The notes below the pieces were generated by a model. The model saw only the letters and a program-made list of their open reading frames with translations. It did not search any database and was not told where the DNA came from. This document shows, piece after piece, positions 32,901-41,717 of a stretch of 64,000 bases of DNA. Position numbers and translations under genes: made by a program. Source of the stretch: Anaspis maculata. Its lineage: Eukaryota > Arthropoda > Insecta > Coleoptera > Scraptiidae. Position 1 is the first letter of the stretch, and every line of letters begins with the position of its first letter. Location: assembly GCA_949128115.1 (NCBI GenBank), contig OX421968.1:8618001-8682000 (forward strand). Reading direction: 5' to 3'.

Positions 32901-35900
32901 GCGGCTTCTCCGGAGAGCTGGTCGGCTACCAGGTGCAACCATTTTCGTCGCGGCGTTCCGGCTGTGGTGAGAGATTCCTCCACACCTCTCAGGTACTCTC
33001 TTACATCTTCATGTGGCAGCCCCGCGAATGGCGGAATTTCCGGCTGAGCGTTGGAGCGGAAACGCGTTTCCAGGCTCTCGAGGACGCTCGCGATGCGCGC
33101 ATATTCGGCGGTCGGCAGCTGCTGTTGTTGTTGTTGTTGTGGTTGGGGCGCCACTAGGAGAGACGCTGCGGAGACGGCAGCGGCTACATCCCCTGCTCCG
33201 ACTCCTAGACCAGAGAGAGGCGTTTCGGTCGTTTTCTTCTTGGGCGCATTCTTCGTCGGCGTCTTCTTCGCAGATGTTCTTGCCGGAATTACGCCCGAAA
33301 TGCGCGCGCGCCGCATTTTTTCACGGTCCCGTACGTGTCGCGCTTTTTTGCAGTACTGGTCCCGCGGACGAAAACGTGTTTGGGGGGGTGGCTAGGGGCA
33401 GAGCCTTACCGTGTCCCGAGCACCACCAAGCAGGCCATAATCCGCCTTGGATTAAGACGCTACAAGGCAGCGCCCTTGATGCTGGGAAACCCGCAGCACG
33501 ATTAAAACCCGCTGGGCTTGACACCAGTCGCGTTTTTAATCCGCCACAGGGCTCCAGGTGGTGATCCCGTGAAATTTTGACTCTCGGCGCTCCCCCACGT
33601 TGCTTCTCCGTTCCAAAAACGAAAAAACGAGTTATGGCCCCAAGTTGGGCACGCCACTCTGTCAACGCCCCGGTACTCGGGGACGCGGACCGCTCGGCTA
33701 GCTCAGGGTCGGTGAGGGTCGTGCCGACGCACTGCCGGTAACATCGAGAACGGATCAGCTCGTGAACGGAGGGAGAATGAAGATTGATTCGCAAAATTGG
33801 TGCAGCTCAGAAGGAACACACGTCACCCCTGACTGACGCGCTTGACATCCTCTCGCCTTCTATTATTAAGACTGTGGGACCGAAGTCAGCCGTGGTTAAC
33901 GGTAACCATTGGGGAGCTGAAGGCTCCGCAATGACAGTATGTCAGAGCAAGGCGGTTCACTGGAGAATTGAAGTAAAAGAGCTTTTGTGTGGGCCTCACA
34001 TAAAAAACATCACTCCGCCTTAGGCCCTGTCTTGGAACATTTAGGGAGATCCTTGAAAGAACACTGGGGGAGGTTACCGCACCCGAAACAAGCCTATGCA
34101 GGAAAAGAAGGTAGCCAACCGTTCTACGGCTTTCCAAGGACCGATGACCAAATCTGGCCAGCAACGACTGCTGTAAAGTAAACTGTAAATTGTAATAATC
34201 TCGTTTTTCAAGATTTCACGTAAAATCGACCTTCGCGTGCTTTTCAGACTCGCGCAGCTCTGGAGTACCTACGTTTCAAAACTCTACCCGAGCACGTCAG
34301 TTGGGGTGTGACGTATGATTAAATATTAAAAACAGTACAACAACAACAATAATAATAATAATAATAATAATAATTGTGAGGTCACCACTTTTGCTCGAAG
34401 TTTTGGAACGGGGTCGGGTAGTGTCGTGTTGTCATCACAGTCAATTTGGCGTCATCTCGTCATAGTATATTTGTCTTGCTTGAAGAAAGTAGTTCTCTTT
34501 TCAAGCCTATTTTAGCTTAGAAGAAATATGCACTAGGAATTAGGAGTTATTACGGGTGGTGGATATAGTTAATGATCACCGGGTATACAGGGTGCTTCAG
34601 AAATAAGTACCTAGCTATACATCCCCGGATTCAGGTTGCGATAAGAACGAATTGCAAGTTACGGCCCTTCAAAATTCAGTTTTGAAAATCTTTTTTTCAA
34701 CTTAACTTTTTTACCGTTCAACCGAACAGCTTCGATTTTGGTATACGATATCACATGATGCATAGCAATAGTGTGTGACTGCCACGATTTCCATGAGATC
34801 CTTTCAGTAGTGTGGGTTAAATTGAACTTTTATTTTACGGCCCCTCAAAGTTCGATTTTATCTACGCCACGCGATAGCCCACTATGGATTCTCGAAGCCT
34901 ATAATTAATTAAAAATGATAGTTTGCCAATGGATACAATGAGCATTCAATAGAATTAGCGACCAGGTCATAGCTTACTATGACGTCAAGTTCAGTTCAAG
35001 AAGTAGAAGTTGAGATTTTATTCAAAAATTATAGAACTCATTGTAGAATTGTGAAAAAACCTAGCAGGCGAGGCGAGGCGAGCAGGCGTCTTGAAGATTA
35101 GATTATCCGTAATTTTTTTGCACTTCTGTACGATCACAGGTACATTTGCTATTTCCCGAAAGAAGATTTTTCGAGATATGTCGTGGTGCAATTTAGTAGA
35201 AATAATAAAAGTGATGTTGAGAATGGCAGCTCATCGGTAGCGGCCGACGCAATAATCGCCAACGCAGTATAAACAGGGTAATACACAGAAAATAATTGAA
35301 TATTGATATTGCATGAACGGACACAGATCGAGCTGTGGAAACCTAAAGAAACGTTCTTGTTTCAGTTCTTATCAAGATGCGGTAAACCGTTTTGAAATTT
35401 CTTCAAAAGTTCCTAAAATATCTTGATAAGGAAATTTTGAAAATTTTCACTTATTCAAATTTTTTCTCTCATCGATTTCTTCACCTTTGTCTTTTCTAAT
35501 TTTTTCAGATCTCGTGGTGGTACTTGGTCTTATATCATAGAATAAGTGATGTCCGGTGAAATCAAGGGTGGAAATAGGCAACGTCCGCAATTAGAAAGAC
35601 TGAATGGAGCGTGTTATTTCTTCAAGTCTTTGCAGCTCCATCTGTGTCAGTTCATGCAATATGAATTTACCATTATTTTCTCTGTATTACCCTGTATACG
35701 GTGTCAGCCATGGTTGTGGCGGTGGCTTTAGATTGAATTTACTTTCGACATCACTTTTATCATTTCAACCAGATTGCACCATGATATCTTGAAATAATCA
35801 TTGAATAGTTGAGAAATAAGAATTACGGCCATGGTGAAATAAAAAGTTGACAATATCTTTGGAAATAGCAGATGTGGCCGTTCGCTTTTTATTGGATGAT

Positions 35901-38852
35901 AAATTCAAAATAGTTCACTGCACCTCAATAGGGATTCACTCAAGCATATTTGCACGAACTTTCACATTGAATCACCCTGTACCTACACGGCGTCAGCCAT
36001 GGTGACGGCGCCGGCGGTAGTTCAAGAGACCCCCGCCAATATGCCTGCCGAGTCACAATGCTTAATACCAAAAAAGGCAATAGCGCCCAGACTAAATGAG
36101 ATTAACTAATACTAAAATTATAACTGATAATTATTGAAGACGTGGCTGAAAAATATAGAAGTTGTGTTTGTTCACTTAACGACCGATCGTGCTCCCTAGC
36201 TTTAATATGCAGTGATTTGATACGGACCGTTTTATGTGTGGTGCTCATATGCGCTGTATACCTACCAGAGCTCGCAGGAGGAGAGGCTCGACCTAGCGTA
36301 GGAGAGCCCGAGAGGAGAATTTGATAGGGGTGGGGACTGAGCTTACATTTTCAGTCTCATAAACCGTATAAAACCGTGTAACAAATGCGAGTATAATTCT
36401 CAGACTTTACTTGACTGGACCACTGGTGGTCCAACCCAACGTCTAAAATACAGCTGATCTCGCATTTTCGTCGCACACACGGAACATCATAAATGCGGAC
36501 GCTCGAACGTTTGTGCATCGATGTCTCAAGAAGAGGAGTGGGGACGGCTTTTAATATATAGATTGATCATATTCCATGCATCATAACAAAACAAACATTT
36601 GATTTTCAGTACACCGCAGAGGGCTGTACTGACCTGGATGAAAATCTCGGCTATTTGAACACAACAATAAGTGCGAAAACTCAAGAAGATATCGCACTTT
36701 GGAGTGCCTACGATGATGCTCAAGATAATTTCTGCCTTTTAGACGATAAGGATTTGGATTCTGAATACGTCGACCTGCTCTTGAATCCCGAAAGGTATAC
36801 TGGATACAGAGGCAAGTCGGCCCGTAGAATATGGAACAGCATTTACAAAGAGAATTGCTTTCGTATTGGAGTCATCCTGAGTCAGAGCAACATCTTAAGT
36901 TCTACCCTCAACAGTCTGTGTTTGGAAGAACGGGTCTTCTACCGGGCCATTTCCGGCCTACATGCCAGCATAAACATTCATCTGTGCGCTAAATATCTAT
37001 TGTCCGAATCGACTTTGACGGAGCCAAACGGAAAGTGGGGACACAATCTGAACGAATTCCAGAAGAGGTTCTCAAAAGAGACTACAGAAGGCCAGGGACC
37101 GCACTGGTTGAGGAACTTGTACTTCGTTTATTTGCTGGAGTTGAGGGCACTGAGCAAAGTCGCCGCATATTTGGAAAGCGAACAGTTCTACACGGGCAGC
37201 GAAAGCGAAGACTGGGACACGCGACTTGCCGTCAGGGACTTGCTGAATGTTGTCAAGCAGTTTCCGGATCACTTCAATGAAAGTTCTATGTTCAATGGTG
37301 GGGCGCACACCGCGAAGCTGAAGGACGAGTTTAAGCAGCACTTCAGGAACGTTTCGAGAATCATGGACTGCGTCGGATGTGACAAGTGCAAACTCTGGGG
37401 CAAACTGCAGGTGCAGGGTCTGGGAACTGCGTTGAAAATTTTATTTTCCGGAAAGTTCGACAGTGAACCGGCCGAACTCACATCACGAAACAAGAAGAAT
37501 TTTCAACTGCAGCGCAGCGAAATCGTTTCGCTCCTAAACAGCGTCGGAAGGTAAGTGTGCCTTTGTTCAGTTAAAAAAAAAGTGAGAAGTAAGAATCCAA
37601 ATTTGAAGAGAAAATGGCGTATAAGAATGAAAGAGTGTGTTCTTTTGTTGTCAACGCTGTTGTACGAGAGTGTATGATATTATCAGCAGAGCTGTCTGTG
37701 GTAGAGGCATCGCTCGAATGTTGTGGTCATAGATTTGGAGGGAGAGAAAATCATGTCAAAAGATGCGGACGAATCGGATGAGTAAACTGAATAGTGGGTC
37801 AGGGGAGAGTGTGGTCTGCTGTGAACAAGCCAATTCGTCCTAGAAATCTCTTGCACCGTTTTGGGAGCAACCTATTATACAGTGTGTCCCAAAATTAGCC
37901 AGCCAAACTTCATGAAAAAAAAATTGTCAACATCATGGACCAAAAAAAGTAAAGATAAGTGAGCTACAGCTCCTTGACGGTGGGCCTCTGAAAATGGTTT
38001 TTATCCGCCCAAAATGCAAGGAAAAAAGCAAATTGGAGGTACTCGCTTGATTATTGCACAAAGACAAATTTAGCCCTTTGTTGTTTTGTTTTTTTTTTTT
38101 GGTTTGAATATATGTACATGTAGTCAAAATAAATAAAAATCCAAACGCGAGCGCAGCTTTTGACGCAACGTTCATGTTGACGAATAAATAAGCTGGGGGT
38201 TCGCGCGGTTTCTGGATGGTACAGGGCAAAAGGTCAATGCTTCGTTTGCGACCCTTTGTTTAGAAAGACGGCTTTAGGTGTTCCCGATACGAGCTTCAAG
38301 AAATGCTTCTATTCACATTTCGCCGCTTTGACATCCGATTGTATCATAATAATTTCGTGGTGCAATCGTTTTCCCGATTTTGCGTGCTTATAAAATTTAC
38401 CGAAAGGAAGTGATTTTTGGAAATGCAAGGCAACTTGATATTATTGATAAGCCAACTAAAATTATTTCTTTTTATTTTCAAATCATTTAAAAACCCAATC
38501 GGTAGTCTAGAAGTTGAAGTGAAAGGGGGGGGGGGAGGGGTAGAGATTTCGCCGGATATATCCAATTCGAGGTCCGTCAAGACGATTAAAGCTGGATTCC
38601 CAGATGCCATTTTTCACTAGTTGAACCTTGTCTATGGATGGAGTTGAAGCGTCTGGGAAAATCGCGAAATATGACTTACCGTTTTTGTTGTTCACCGAGA
38701 GTTGGCCCCAACCTTAGATGCTTCAACTTATCATGGTGCAACTGCGCAGTGGAGTGTGGATTTATGAAAGTAGCTATAAAAACGCACGTTTCTTTTGCAG
38801 GTTATCGTCGAGCATTTATGAACTAGATGAATTCCGCCATTTGCTCAGGTAG
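20915..38852 (+). CDS. ERO1: ERO1 endoplasmic reticulum oxidoreductase
   Basis: Four coding exons join without phase conflict: 20915-21016, 21070-21318, 36610-37550 and 38801-38852 (TAG at 38850-38852), giving 447 residues. Residues 5-23 form a signal peptide. DDCTC follows at 40-44, then the shuttle cysteines in RPCPFWSDDSQC (C81, C90) and CHVEAC (C95, C100). FAD-fold signatures YVDLLLNPERYTGY and ISGLHASINIHL come next, with the active-site triad CVGCDKC at C371, C374 and C377 before KLWGKLQVQGLGTALK. ERO1 re-oxidises protein disulphide isomerase in the ER and passes electrons through FAD to oxygen. All catalytic cysteines are present and the length fits the family. Intron 1 is only 53 bp; intron 2 is 15.3 kb and full of transposons. 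AATAAA signals lie at 39043 and 39123. I see no clear unfolded-protein-response element upstream. Confidence 0.95.
22011..22196. mobile_element. PIF/Harbinger-like MITE with doubled left end
   Basis: The left end AGGTGCGTTCAGTCAGCTT occurs twice, at 22011 and 22031. The right end is the complement, and TTA duplications flank the whole (22008-22010, 22197-22199). It is inside ERO1 intron 2. Confidence 0.8.
22240..22433. mobile_element. TGGGTGCTTTCCACC MITE, copy 1 (194 bp)
   Basis: The inverted ends are TGGGTGCTTTCCACCTAG and CTAGGTGGAAAGCACCCA. A second copy of 191 bp is at 26594-26784 in the same orientation with about 90% identity. No target duplication is clear. Confidence 0.75.
22920..23977 (-). 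mobile_element. 5'-truncated Penelope-like retroelement
   Basis: A GIY-YIG endonuclease frame (23899-23300) is flanked by a 47 bp inverted repeat (22967-23013 against 23931-23977). The insertion is bracketed by an exact 11 bp duplication TAATCACAACA (22909-22919 and 23978-23988). Penelope-like elements carry reverse transcriptase followed by GIY-YIG and often have partial flanking copies. Here the reverse transcriptase part is missing. Confidence 0.8.
23300..23899 (-). CDS. Penelope-type GIY-YIG endonuclease fragment
   Basis: This 199-residue open frame has no internal stop. The GIY-YIG core reads GVYELNCQTCHAKYIG, with GVY at 77-79 and YIG at 90-92. Arg101 and Glu104 follow in RIGEH, and Cys83 and Cys86 form the C-x2-C of the Penelope-type zinc-binding insert. 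Later conserved residues include FANHI and the ILFESLEILKLK helix. In full-length elements this nuclease nicks the target DNA and primes reverse transcription. The reverse transcriptase domain that should come before it is absent, so the first Met is probably internal to the original protein. The intact frame argues for a fairly recent insertion. It is antisense to ERO1, in whose intron it lies. Confidence 0.85.
   Translation of the reverse strand: MDKIFNKFLSKHTSKQIKIKPNKIYKCLTFLGSTSYKIANIFQKSNPHISISFKTNSNLKQILSRPKDFLPIEDRSGVYELNCQTCHAKYIGHTGRKFSTRIGEHNRDIIKSKSVGLIGSKSHFANHIILAKHKFDPNTDVKFLHQTTKYNQRILFESLEILKLKHYRNYQYLNEQTEDLEGAKTIKILLDAEYIYLDQ
24476..24665. repeat. Dispersed repeat R, internally deleted copy
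   Basis: This is the reverse complement of the two ends of 19470-20645. It starts TTGCACCGAACGTCGTA, joins GAATGCAATA directly to ATGCATCATCTAAGCGG, and ends in GGCGGCATTTCCATATG. Its missing left edge GCGCCGTATCGTAGAATCG is at 22213, on the far side of the 2.2 kb insertion. Confidence 0.6.
24731..26229. repeat. 1.5 kb palindrome in ERO1 intron 2
   Basis: TAAACTGCTCAACAATTGAA at the left is mirrored by TTCAATTGTTGAGCAGTTTA at the right. Complementarity continues through nested ACAGGGTGACAACGAAAG and ACAGGGTGATGTAAAATG blocks to a short loop near 25450-25530. There is no open frame. The single end at 51833 (ACTGCTCAACAATGAAAGTG) belongs to a relative. Confidence 0.85.
26594..26784. mobile_element. 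TGGGTGCTTTCCACC MITE, copy 2 (191 bp)
   Basis: The ends TGGGTGCTTTCCACCTAG and CTAGATGGAAAGCACCCA pair as inverted repeats. The interior is nearly identical to 22240-22433. Confidence 0.75.
26858..27061 (+). pseudogene. THAP-domain fragment with in-frame stop
   Basis: From ATG 26858 the frame reads MTGSC, a TGA stop, then VPGCKNHTKKILQFHSMYVP. A THAP domain typically begins with C-x-VPGC-x-N and continues to FH. Everything matches except the stop, which falls where the second residue of a CCVPGC-type motif is expected. The frame then stays open to 27061 without the later THAP residues. It is unrelated in detail to the other fragments, so it is a separate locus or family member. Confidence 0.45.
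27062..27804. other. Intronic, short local repeats only
   Basis: TACGACGTTCGAT is repeated near 27287-27320 and resembles strings at 20590 and 24485. No gene was recognised. Confidence 0.35.
27805..28115. mobile_element. THAP-fragment TIR element, copy 3 (311 bp)
   Basis: The ends TAGGGTGATTGCATG and CATGCAATCACCCTA form a perfect 15 bp inverted repeat, matching the ends of copy 2 at 11-12 of 15 positions. Inside, at 28001, a reading frame begins MSYTCYVPQCNSPTNVK, again the start of a THAP domain. No target duplication is visible. Confidence 0.65.
28001..28057 (+). pseudogene. THAP N-terminal fragment in 311 bp element
   Basis: Eighteen codons starting MSYTCYVPQCN keep the C-x4-C zinc pair of a THAP domain, then meet TGA. 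The remainder of the domain is deleted, which fits a MITE made by internal deletion of a THAP-transposase gene. Confidence 0.5.
28353..28376. repeat. (ATT)n microsatellite
   Basis: A run of about eight ATT units. Confidence 0.9.
28562..28838 (-). repeat. 3' LTR of gypsy element
   Basis: This 277 bp copy is identical to 33660-33936 except for one base (CCTGTCGCC here, CCTCTCGCC there). The ends are TGTCA and TGACA. Confidence 0.97.
28843..28855 (-). other. Polypurine tract
   Basis: The minus strand reads CTCAGGGGGGGGCGAC immediately before the 3' LTR. It would prime plus-strand synthesis. Confidence 0.75.
29160..30917 (-). CDS. Gypsy pol, RNase H and integrase part
   Basis: This open frame is in register with the upstream pol part but separated from it by one TAA at 30933-30935. 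The first 150 residues are the RNase H domain (LQTDASNTGMAAVL, then HINEQECLA and RTDSQALLWL). The integrase follows, with an N-terminal HHCC zinc site (HHDAHLAGHPGEEET, CLICS) and a DDE core (LDLMGPYE, IISDNGPQFSS and a later Glu in ERRNQEIKKG). A C-terminal GPHSIV/VKYHVDKLR region follows, typical of gypsy integrase tails. The Met at 30917 is internal to the original polyprotein and is not a natural start. No frameshift is seen. Confidence 0.92.
   Translation of the reverse strand: MATPRTLSRPDAVLPFVLQTDASNTGMAAVLYQIKPNGERAIISFASARFNRTERRLHINEQECLAILWGVKQYRPYLEDRPFTIRTDSQALLWLNKAKDSKAKLTRWSLLLQEFSYSVEHVPGRANELADALSRNPEPNQSLISADCTTRMLPPELADGAPQTSSVDEPDRREHVFLTDVRTLSDEVKEAQVNSRTAQEMMRIRRSLQNDPDTEDWHAGFRANYEVEDDVLYRLADDGRRLLYVPSELQPRIFYEHHDAHLAGHPGEEETQRSITEQYHWPSVDKDCRAYVRSCLICSLVKGRSSHIPAEQRPRQPREPFEAVALDLMGPYETSEKGNRFILVITDLFTRWIDAWPLSETSTKSIVATLDEHFFPLHGYPRTIISDNGPQFSSAYWSRACDRWQSHHWTTAVYHPRANPTERRNQEIKKGLRCRLIDRPATEWDVHLPATLFSLRRRRNAATGQSPAELLIGRSLRFPGEWKAAEPLPRASAAERAEAAHEHQREYVEARHRVPDRPVPDYLPGDLVLVRHPPAPGAFHPKWLGPHSIVRNVSPGVFIVNIDERLVKYHVDKLRRAPRRPRRRV
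30933..32273 (-). pseudogene. Gypsy pol, protease and reverse transcriptase part (ends in premature stop)
   Basis: The aspartic protease motif YLDTGSTLNLID opens the frame. The reverse transcriptase follows, with ETPFRIRPYR, FCLDYRKLN, STLDLKSGYWQ and FGLANAPTTFQ, the catalytic YMDDIIVYS, and YLGHTVS. The frame is open upstream of the GTG at 32273 and overlaps the end of gag in the -1 frame, so pol is probably made by -1 frameshifting; I did not find a canonical slippery site. An in-frame TAA at 30933-30935, between reverse transcriptase and RNase H, breaks the polyprotein. It looks like a single point mutation, so this copy should not be autonomous. Confidence 0.92.
32339..33316 (-). CDS. 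Gypsy gag polyprotein
   Basis: The frame encodes 325 residues from ATG 33316. A basic Lys/Thr/Pro-rich N-terminus and a short polyglutamine run come first. A retrotransposon Gag capsid region follows (about residues 85-230: FAGLPHEDVREYL, KWLHLVADQLSGEAASWV, DEELIGMLIAL). A CCHC-like zinc knuckle CRYCPERHYHRNC lies near residue 275. Gag forms the particle that packages the RNA. The start lies 340 bases inside the 5' LTR, leaving room for a leader. The frame is intact and the product is probably still functional. Confidence 0.92.
   Translation of the reverse strand: MRRARISGVIPARTSAKKTPTKNAPKKKTTETPLSGLGVGAGDVAAAVSAASLLVAPQPQQQQQQQLPTAEYARIASVLESLETRFRSNAQPEIPPFAGLPHEDVREYLRGVEESLTTAGTPRRKWLHLVADQLSGEAASWVKPYLQVDLAWEEVKQALLNHFDSPQRRGQAGGKLHTETQNGEPVLLFLRKKVKLARRIAPYLPDEELIGMLIALTDYDIKYHLTLNPVKTLAELVDKAQKVESLREEAPKVTTATTRQVPAGSATSNLPPPCRYCPERHYHRNCPVLQARREPPRDAFRQYQQHQENPTGTNDARASQRPQHQ
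33639..33656 (-). other. tRNA primer binding site
   Basis: Three bases inside the 5' LTR the minus strand reads TGGCGTGCCCAACTTGGG. The TGG start pairs with the CCA tail of a tRNA. Which tRNA was not determined. Confidence 0.75.
33660..33936 (-). repeat. 5' LTR of gypsy element
   Basis: This is the direct repeat of 28562-28838 with one mismatch. It is the promoter-bearing copy for the minus-strand transcript. Confidence 0.97.
33941..35272. other. ERO1 intron 2, right of the gypsy element
   Basis: No gene was recognised. An (AAT)n microsatellite spans 34338-34374. From about 34585 (TATACAGGGTGCTTCAGAAA) a single arm resembling the end of the 39167 palindrome begins, with CCGTTCAACCGA shared; no complementary second arm was found. 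Confidence 0.4.
35273..35699. repeat. ~430 bp palindrome
   Basis: ACAGGGTAATACACAGAAAA at the left pairs with TTTTCTCTGTATTACCCTGT at the right. ATATTGCATGAACGGACACA pairs with TGTGTCAGTTCATGCAATAT. It is non-coding. Confidence 0.75.
35700..36609. other. ERO1 intron 2, 3' part
   Basis: CGGTGTCAGCCATGGT at 35699 recurs as CGGCGTCAGCCATGGT at 35990, so a short repeat is present. The intron ends in GATTTTCAG at 36609. No gene was seen. Confidence 0.4.
37551..38800. other. ERO1 intron 3
   Basis: This 1250 bp intron runs from GTAAGT at 37551 to TTCTTTTGCAG at 38800. Short frames inside lack any recognisable domain. Confidence 0.7.
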
Positions 38853-39166
38853 TACAGTGGGGCACTTCCGACAGAACTGACCTTGTGAGATAGATTTTAT
38901 ACGTTTATATCCATACCTGGTAACTCATAATTTGTCATTGTTGAAATGTTTTGTTAAATTTTATGTAACTAGCGTGCAAGTGTTTTTTATCCAGACACCA
39001 CAGGGGTGGGTGTTTGCCCTTTTTCCCAAACATTGCATTCATAATAAAATCCCAAAGGTGATTTCTGGATTTGAAATGTAAACACGTATCGTCAGTTGTA
39101 ACATTGTATTTTTTATACTCGTAATAAAAGGTATTTCGTTACCGATAAAAGTCAATGCCCATTATT

Positions 39167-41036
39167 ATACAGGTGTCCGAGGTTTAAATCCAGAAACTTC
39201 AGCAATCGATAGAGAATAAAAAAATAAGGCGACCATGTCCAGAAATTTTTTTTCAAAAATTAAAAATAACGGAGATAGAGTCCTTCAAAGTTAGTTTCCA
39301 AAAATCGATTTTTTTTGAATAACTTTTACACCGTTCAACCGATTTTGTCCAAATTTGACACAAGTGATCCTACAATACATTAACATCAACAGCTCGGTAT
39401 GACTTTTTCCAAGTGATTTCAGTGGCGTAGATATTGGGGGGGGGGTTCACTCCTTATACCTCCCTATTTTCTACGCCAATAAACATTTTGAGAAAACGAT
39501 CAAAATTGCTGATTCTGCATTCAATTCCAAAGAACAAGTTATTCTTGGTAAATTTTGATTTGAGGCTTCGTTTTTGAGATATTTGAGTTTGAAAATTCCG
39601 AACACAACTACGAATCAAAATCATTTTTGTTACTAAAAATTCACTTTCCTACGTCACTTTAGATATTGCTTCCAAAATTGATATCGGTGATGGTTGAAAG
39701 CTTAAGGTGCGTTCAGTCAGCTTATTTAGCCGCAATTTTAATTTTAGTCGCAAGCGCAGCGACGCCCATTGGCTCTTATGAACCAGCCTTCTCAGAGCAG
39801 CCAATAAGCGATGCAGCGCTTAAGACTAAAATTAAAACTGGCGGCTAAATAAGTTGACTGAACGCACCTTTAACTCCATGAGAAAAATTATGACTTTGAT
39901 CTAAACAGTCCAGTGGCGTAGATATTGGGGGAGCAACTGATATTATCCCCCCTATTTTTTACGCCAATGGATATTTTGGGTAAACGATGAAAGTTATTGA
40001 TTCTGGGTTCAATTTAAAAGAGAAAGTTACTCCTTGTAAATTTTGATTTGAGGCTTCGTTTTTGAGTTATTTGATGAGTTTGAAAATTCCAAACACAATT
40101 ATTAATTAGAATTATTATTGTTACTAAAAATTCTTTTTTCTATATCACTTGTGAAATTGCTTCCAAAATTGATATCGGTGATGTTTGAACGCTTAGCTCC
40201 ATGAGAAAAACTATTTCTTCGATCAAAACAGTCCAGTGGCGAATTTCCAGTGAAAAAAATGATTTTGATTCGTAATTGTGTTTGGAATTTTCAAACTCAA
40301 ATGTCTCAAAAACAAAGCCTCAAATCAAAATTTACTAGGAGTAACTTTTTCATCAAAATTGAAAGCAGAATAAATGTTTCGAATCTTTTTTTTTAATGTT
40401 CATTGGCGTAGAAAATAGGGGGGTAATAGGAGTGGCTCCCCCAATATCTACGCCACTGGAGTTTTGATAAAAGTATAAAAGTTATAATTTTTCTCATGGA
40501 GCTAATCATTTACACATCACTGATATCAATTTTGGAAGCAATATCTCAAGTGACGTAGAAAATAGAATTATTAGTAACAATAATAATTCTAATCCATAAT
40601 GTGTTTGGAATTTTCAAACTCAAATATCTCAAAAACGAAGCCTCCAATCAAAATTTACCAGGAGTATTTTTTTCCTTCAAATTGAACACAGGATTAATAA
40701 TTCTAATAGTTTTCTCAAAATATCCATTGGCGTAGAAAATAGGGGGGATAATATCAGTAGCTCCCCCAATATCTACGCCACTGGAATCATTTGGAAAAAG
40801 TTATTGCAAGCTTTTGATGTAAATGTATTATAGGATCACCTGTGTCAAATTTGGACAGAATCGGTTGAACGGTGTGAAAATTATTCGAAAAAACCGGTTT
40901 TTTGAAACTAACTTTGAAGGGATCTATCTCCGTTATCTTCCATTTTTGAAAATATTTTTATGGACAAATTCGTCTAATTTTTTGACTCTATCGATTGCTG
41001 AAGTTTCCGGATTTAAACCTCGGACACCCTGTATAC
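39167..41036. repeat. 1.87 kb palindrome downstream of ERO1
   Basis: TATACAGGTGTCCGAGG pairs with CCTCGGACACCCTGTATA. Complementary blocks continue inward and include repeated GTGGCGTAGATATTGGGGG / CCCCCTATTTTCTACGCCA hairpins. A 165 bp PIF-like MITE was inserted later in the left arm (39705-39869). Single-arm relatives occur at 34585 and 43671. Confidence 0.85.
39705..39869. mobile_element. PIF/Harbinger-like MITE inside a palindrome arm
   Basis: The ends AGGTGCGTTCAGTCAGCTTA and complement carry TTA duplications at 39702-39704 and 39870-39872. The corresponding place in the right palindrome arm lacks it, which gives an internal empty site. Confidence 0.85.
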
Positions 41037-41717
41037 CTCCTAGACTCATGTTGACTGATTCAAATTCTTGAATGACAATGACGAAAATGCACACATCTAC
41101 TGTGTGTTTAATAGTAGTTTTCATCAGGTCTAGAGCGCATGCTCACGTTCCTTGCCGGTCGGCAAAAATTCGACCTTCCGCGTGCTTACCAGCGACTCAC
41201 ACAGCTCTGTAATCATTCTCCCCACCCTATTGGCGAGTTTCAAGATCCAATACGCCATCTGACGGCTAACGTGTAAACGACGTTTGTGCACGGAACAACC
41301 GCAGATTTGTGTGGGCTCATATGAGCGTTGCGGTATTTGGTGACATTAATTGATTCCATCTGACGTTGACGTTAAAGCGGCGTTGATTTTTTCTAAAAAA
41401 GTACGTGAGCCACGCACGTTTCATTATCTTGAATATACTAGGTGTCGTCGGTTGCAAAAGCATTGCGTTTTTAAATAAGAGTGGCACGTGTACGACGACT
41501 GGCAAGCAAAAGCGGCATCAGAATGGGAGGTGGTAAGATTTGTGATTTTGTCATAGTGACAAAAAGTGGCGGAGAATTTGTTGCGTTCCCGAGTGCGAGT
41601 CGCGCTGTGGAAACCGGAAAAAAGGAGAGTTACATTTTCACCGTTTCCCGTCGAAAGCGAAAGACGCAAGTTGGGTAGTCAAGATGACAAACAAACTTGG
41701 CACTGTGAAAAATATGA
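41037..41717. other. Intergenic, nothing firm
   Basis: No gene was recognised. It may include further exons of the SWIM-domain frame to its right, but no splice-linked continuation could be identified. Confidence 0.3.

Larger units (their letters stand above)
28562..33936 (-). mobile_element. Ty3/gypsy LTR retrotransposon in ERO1 intron 2
   Basis: Two 277 bp direct LTRs (TGT...ACA) bound the 5375 bp element, and a 4 bp duplication GTAT lies outside them (28558-28561 and 33937-33940). Order on the minus strand is LTR, primer site, gag, protease, reverse transcriptase, RNase H, integrase, polypurine tract, LTR. This domain order, with integrase last, defines Ty3/gypsy. No envelope frame is present. 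The LTRs differ at one site, so the insertion is recent. The element is much richer in GC than its surroundings and lies antisense to the host gene. Confidence 0.97.

Noticed and set aside
29208..33564. Plus-strand frames over the gypsy element, up to 183 codons
   Set aside because: They are antisense to gag and pol; no envelope-like protein with signal peptide, cleavage site or membrane anchor is seen on either strand.
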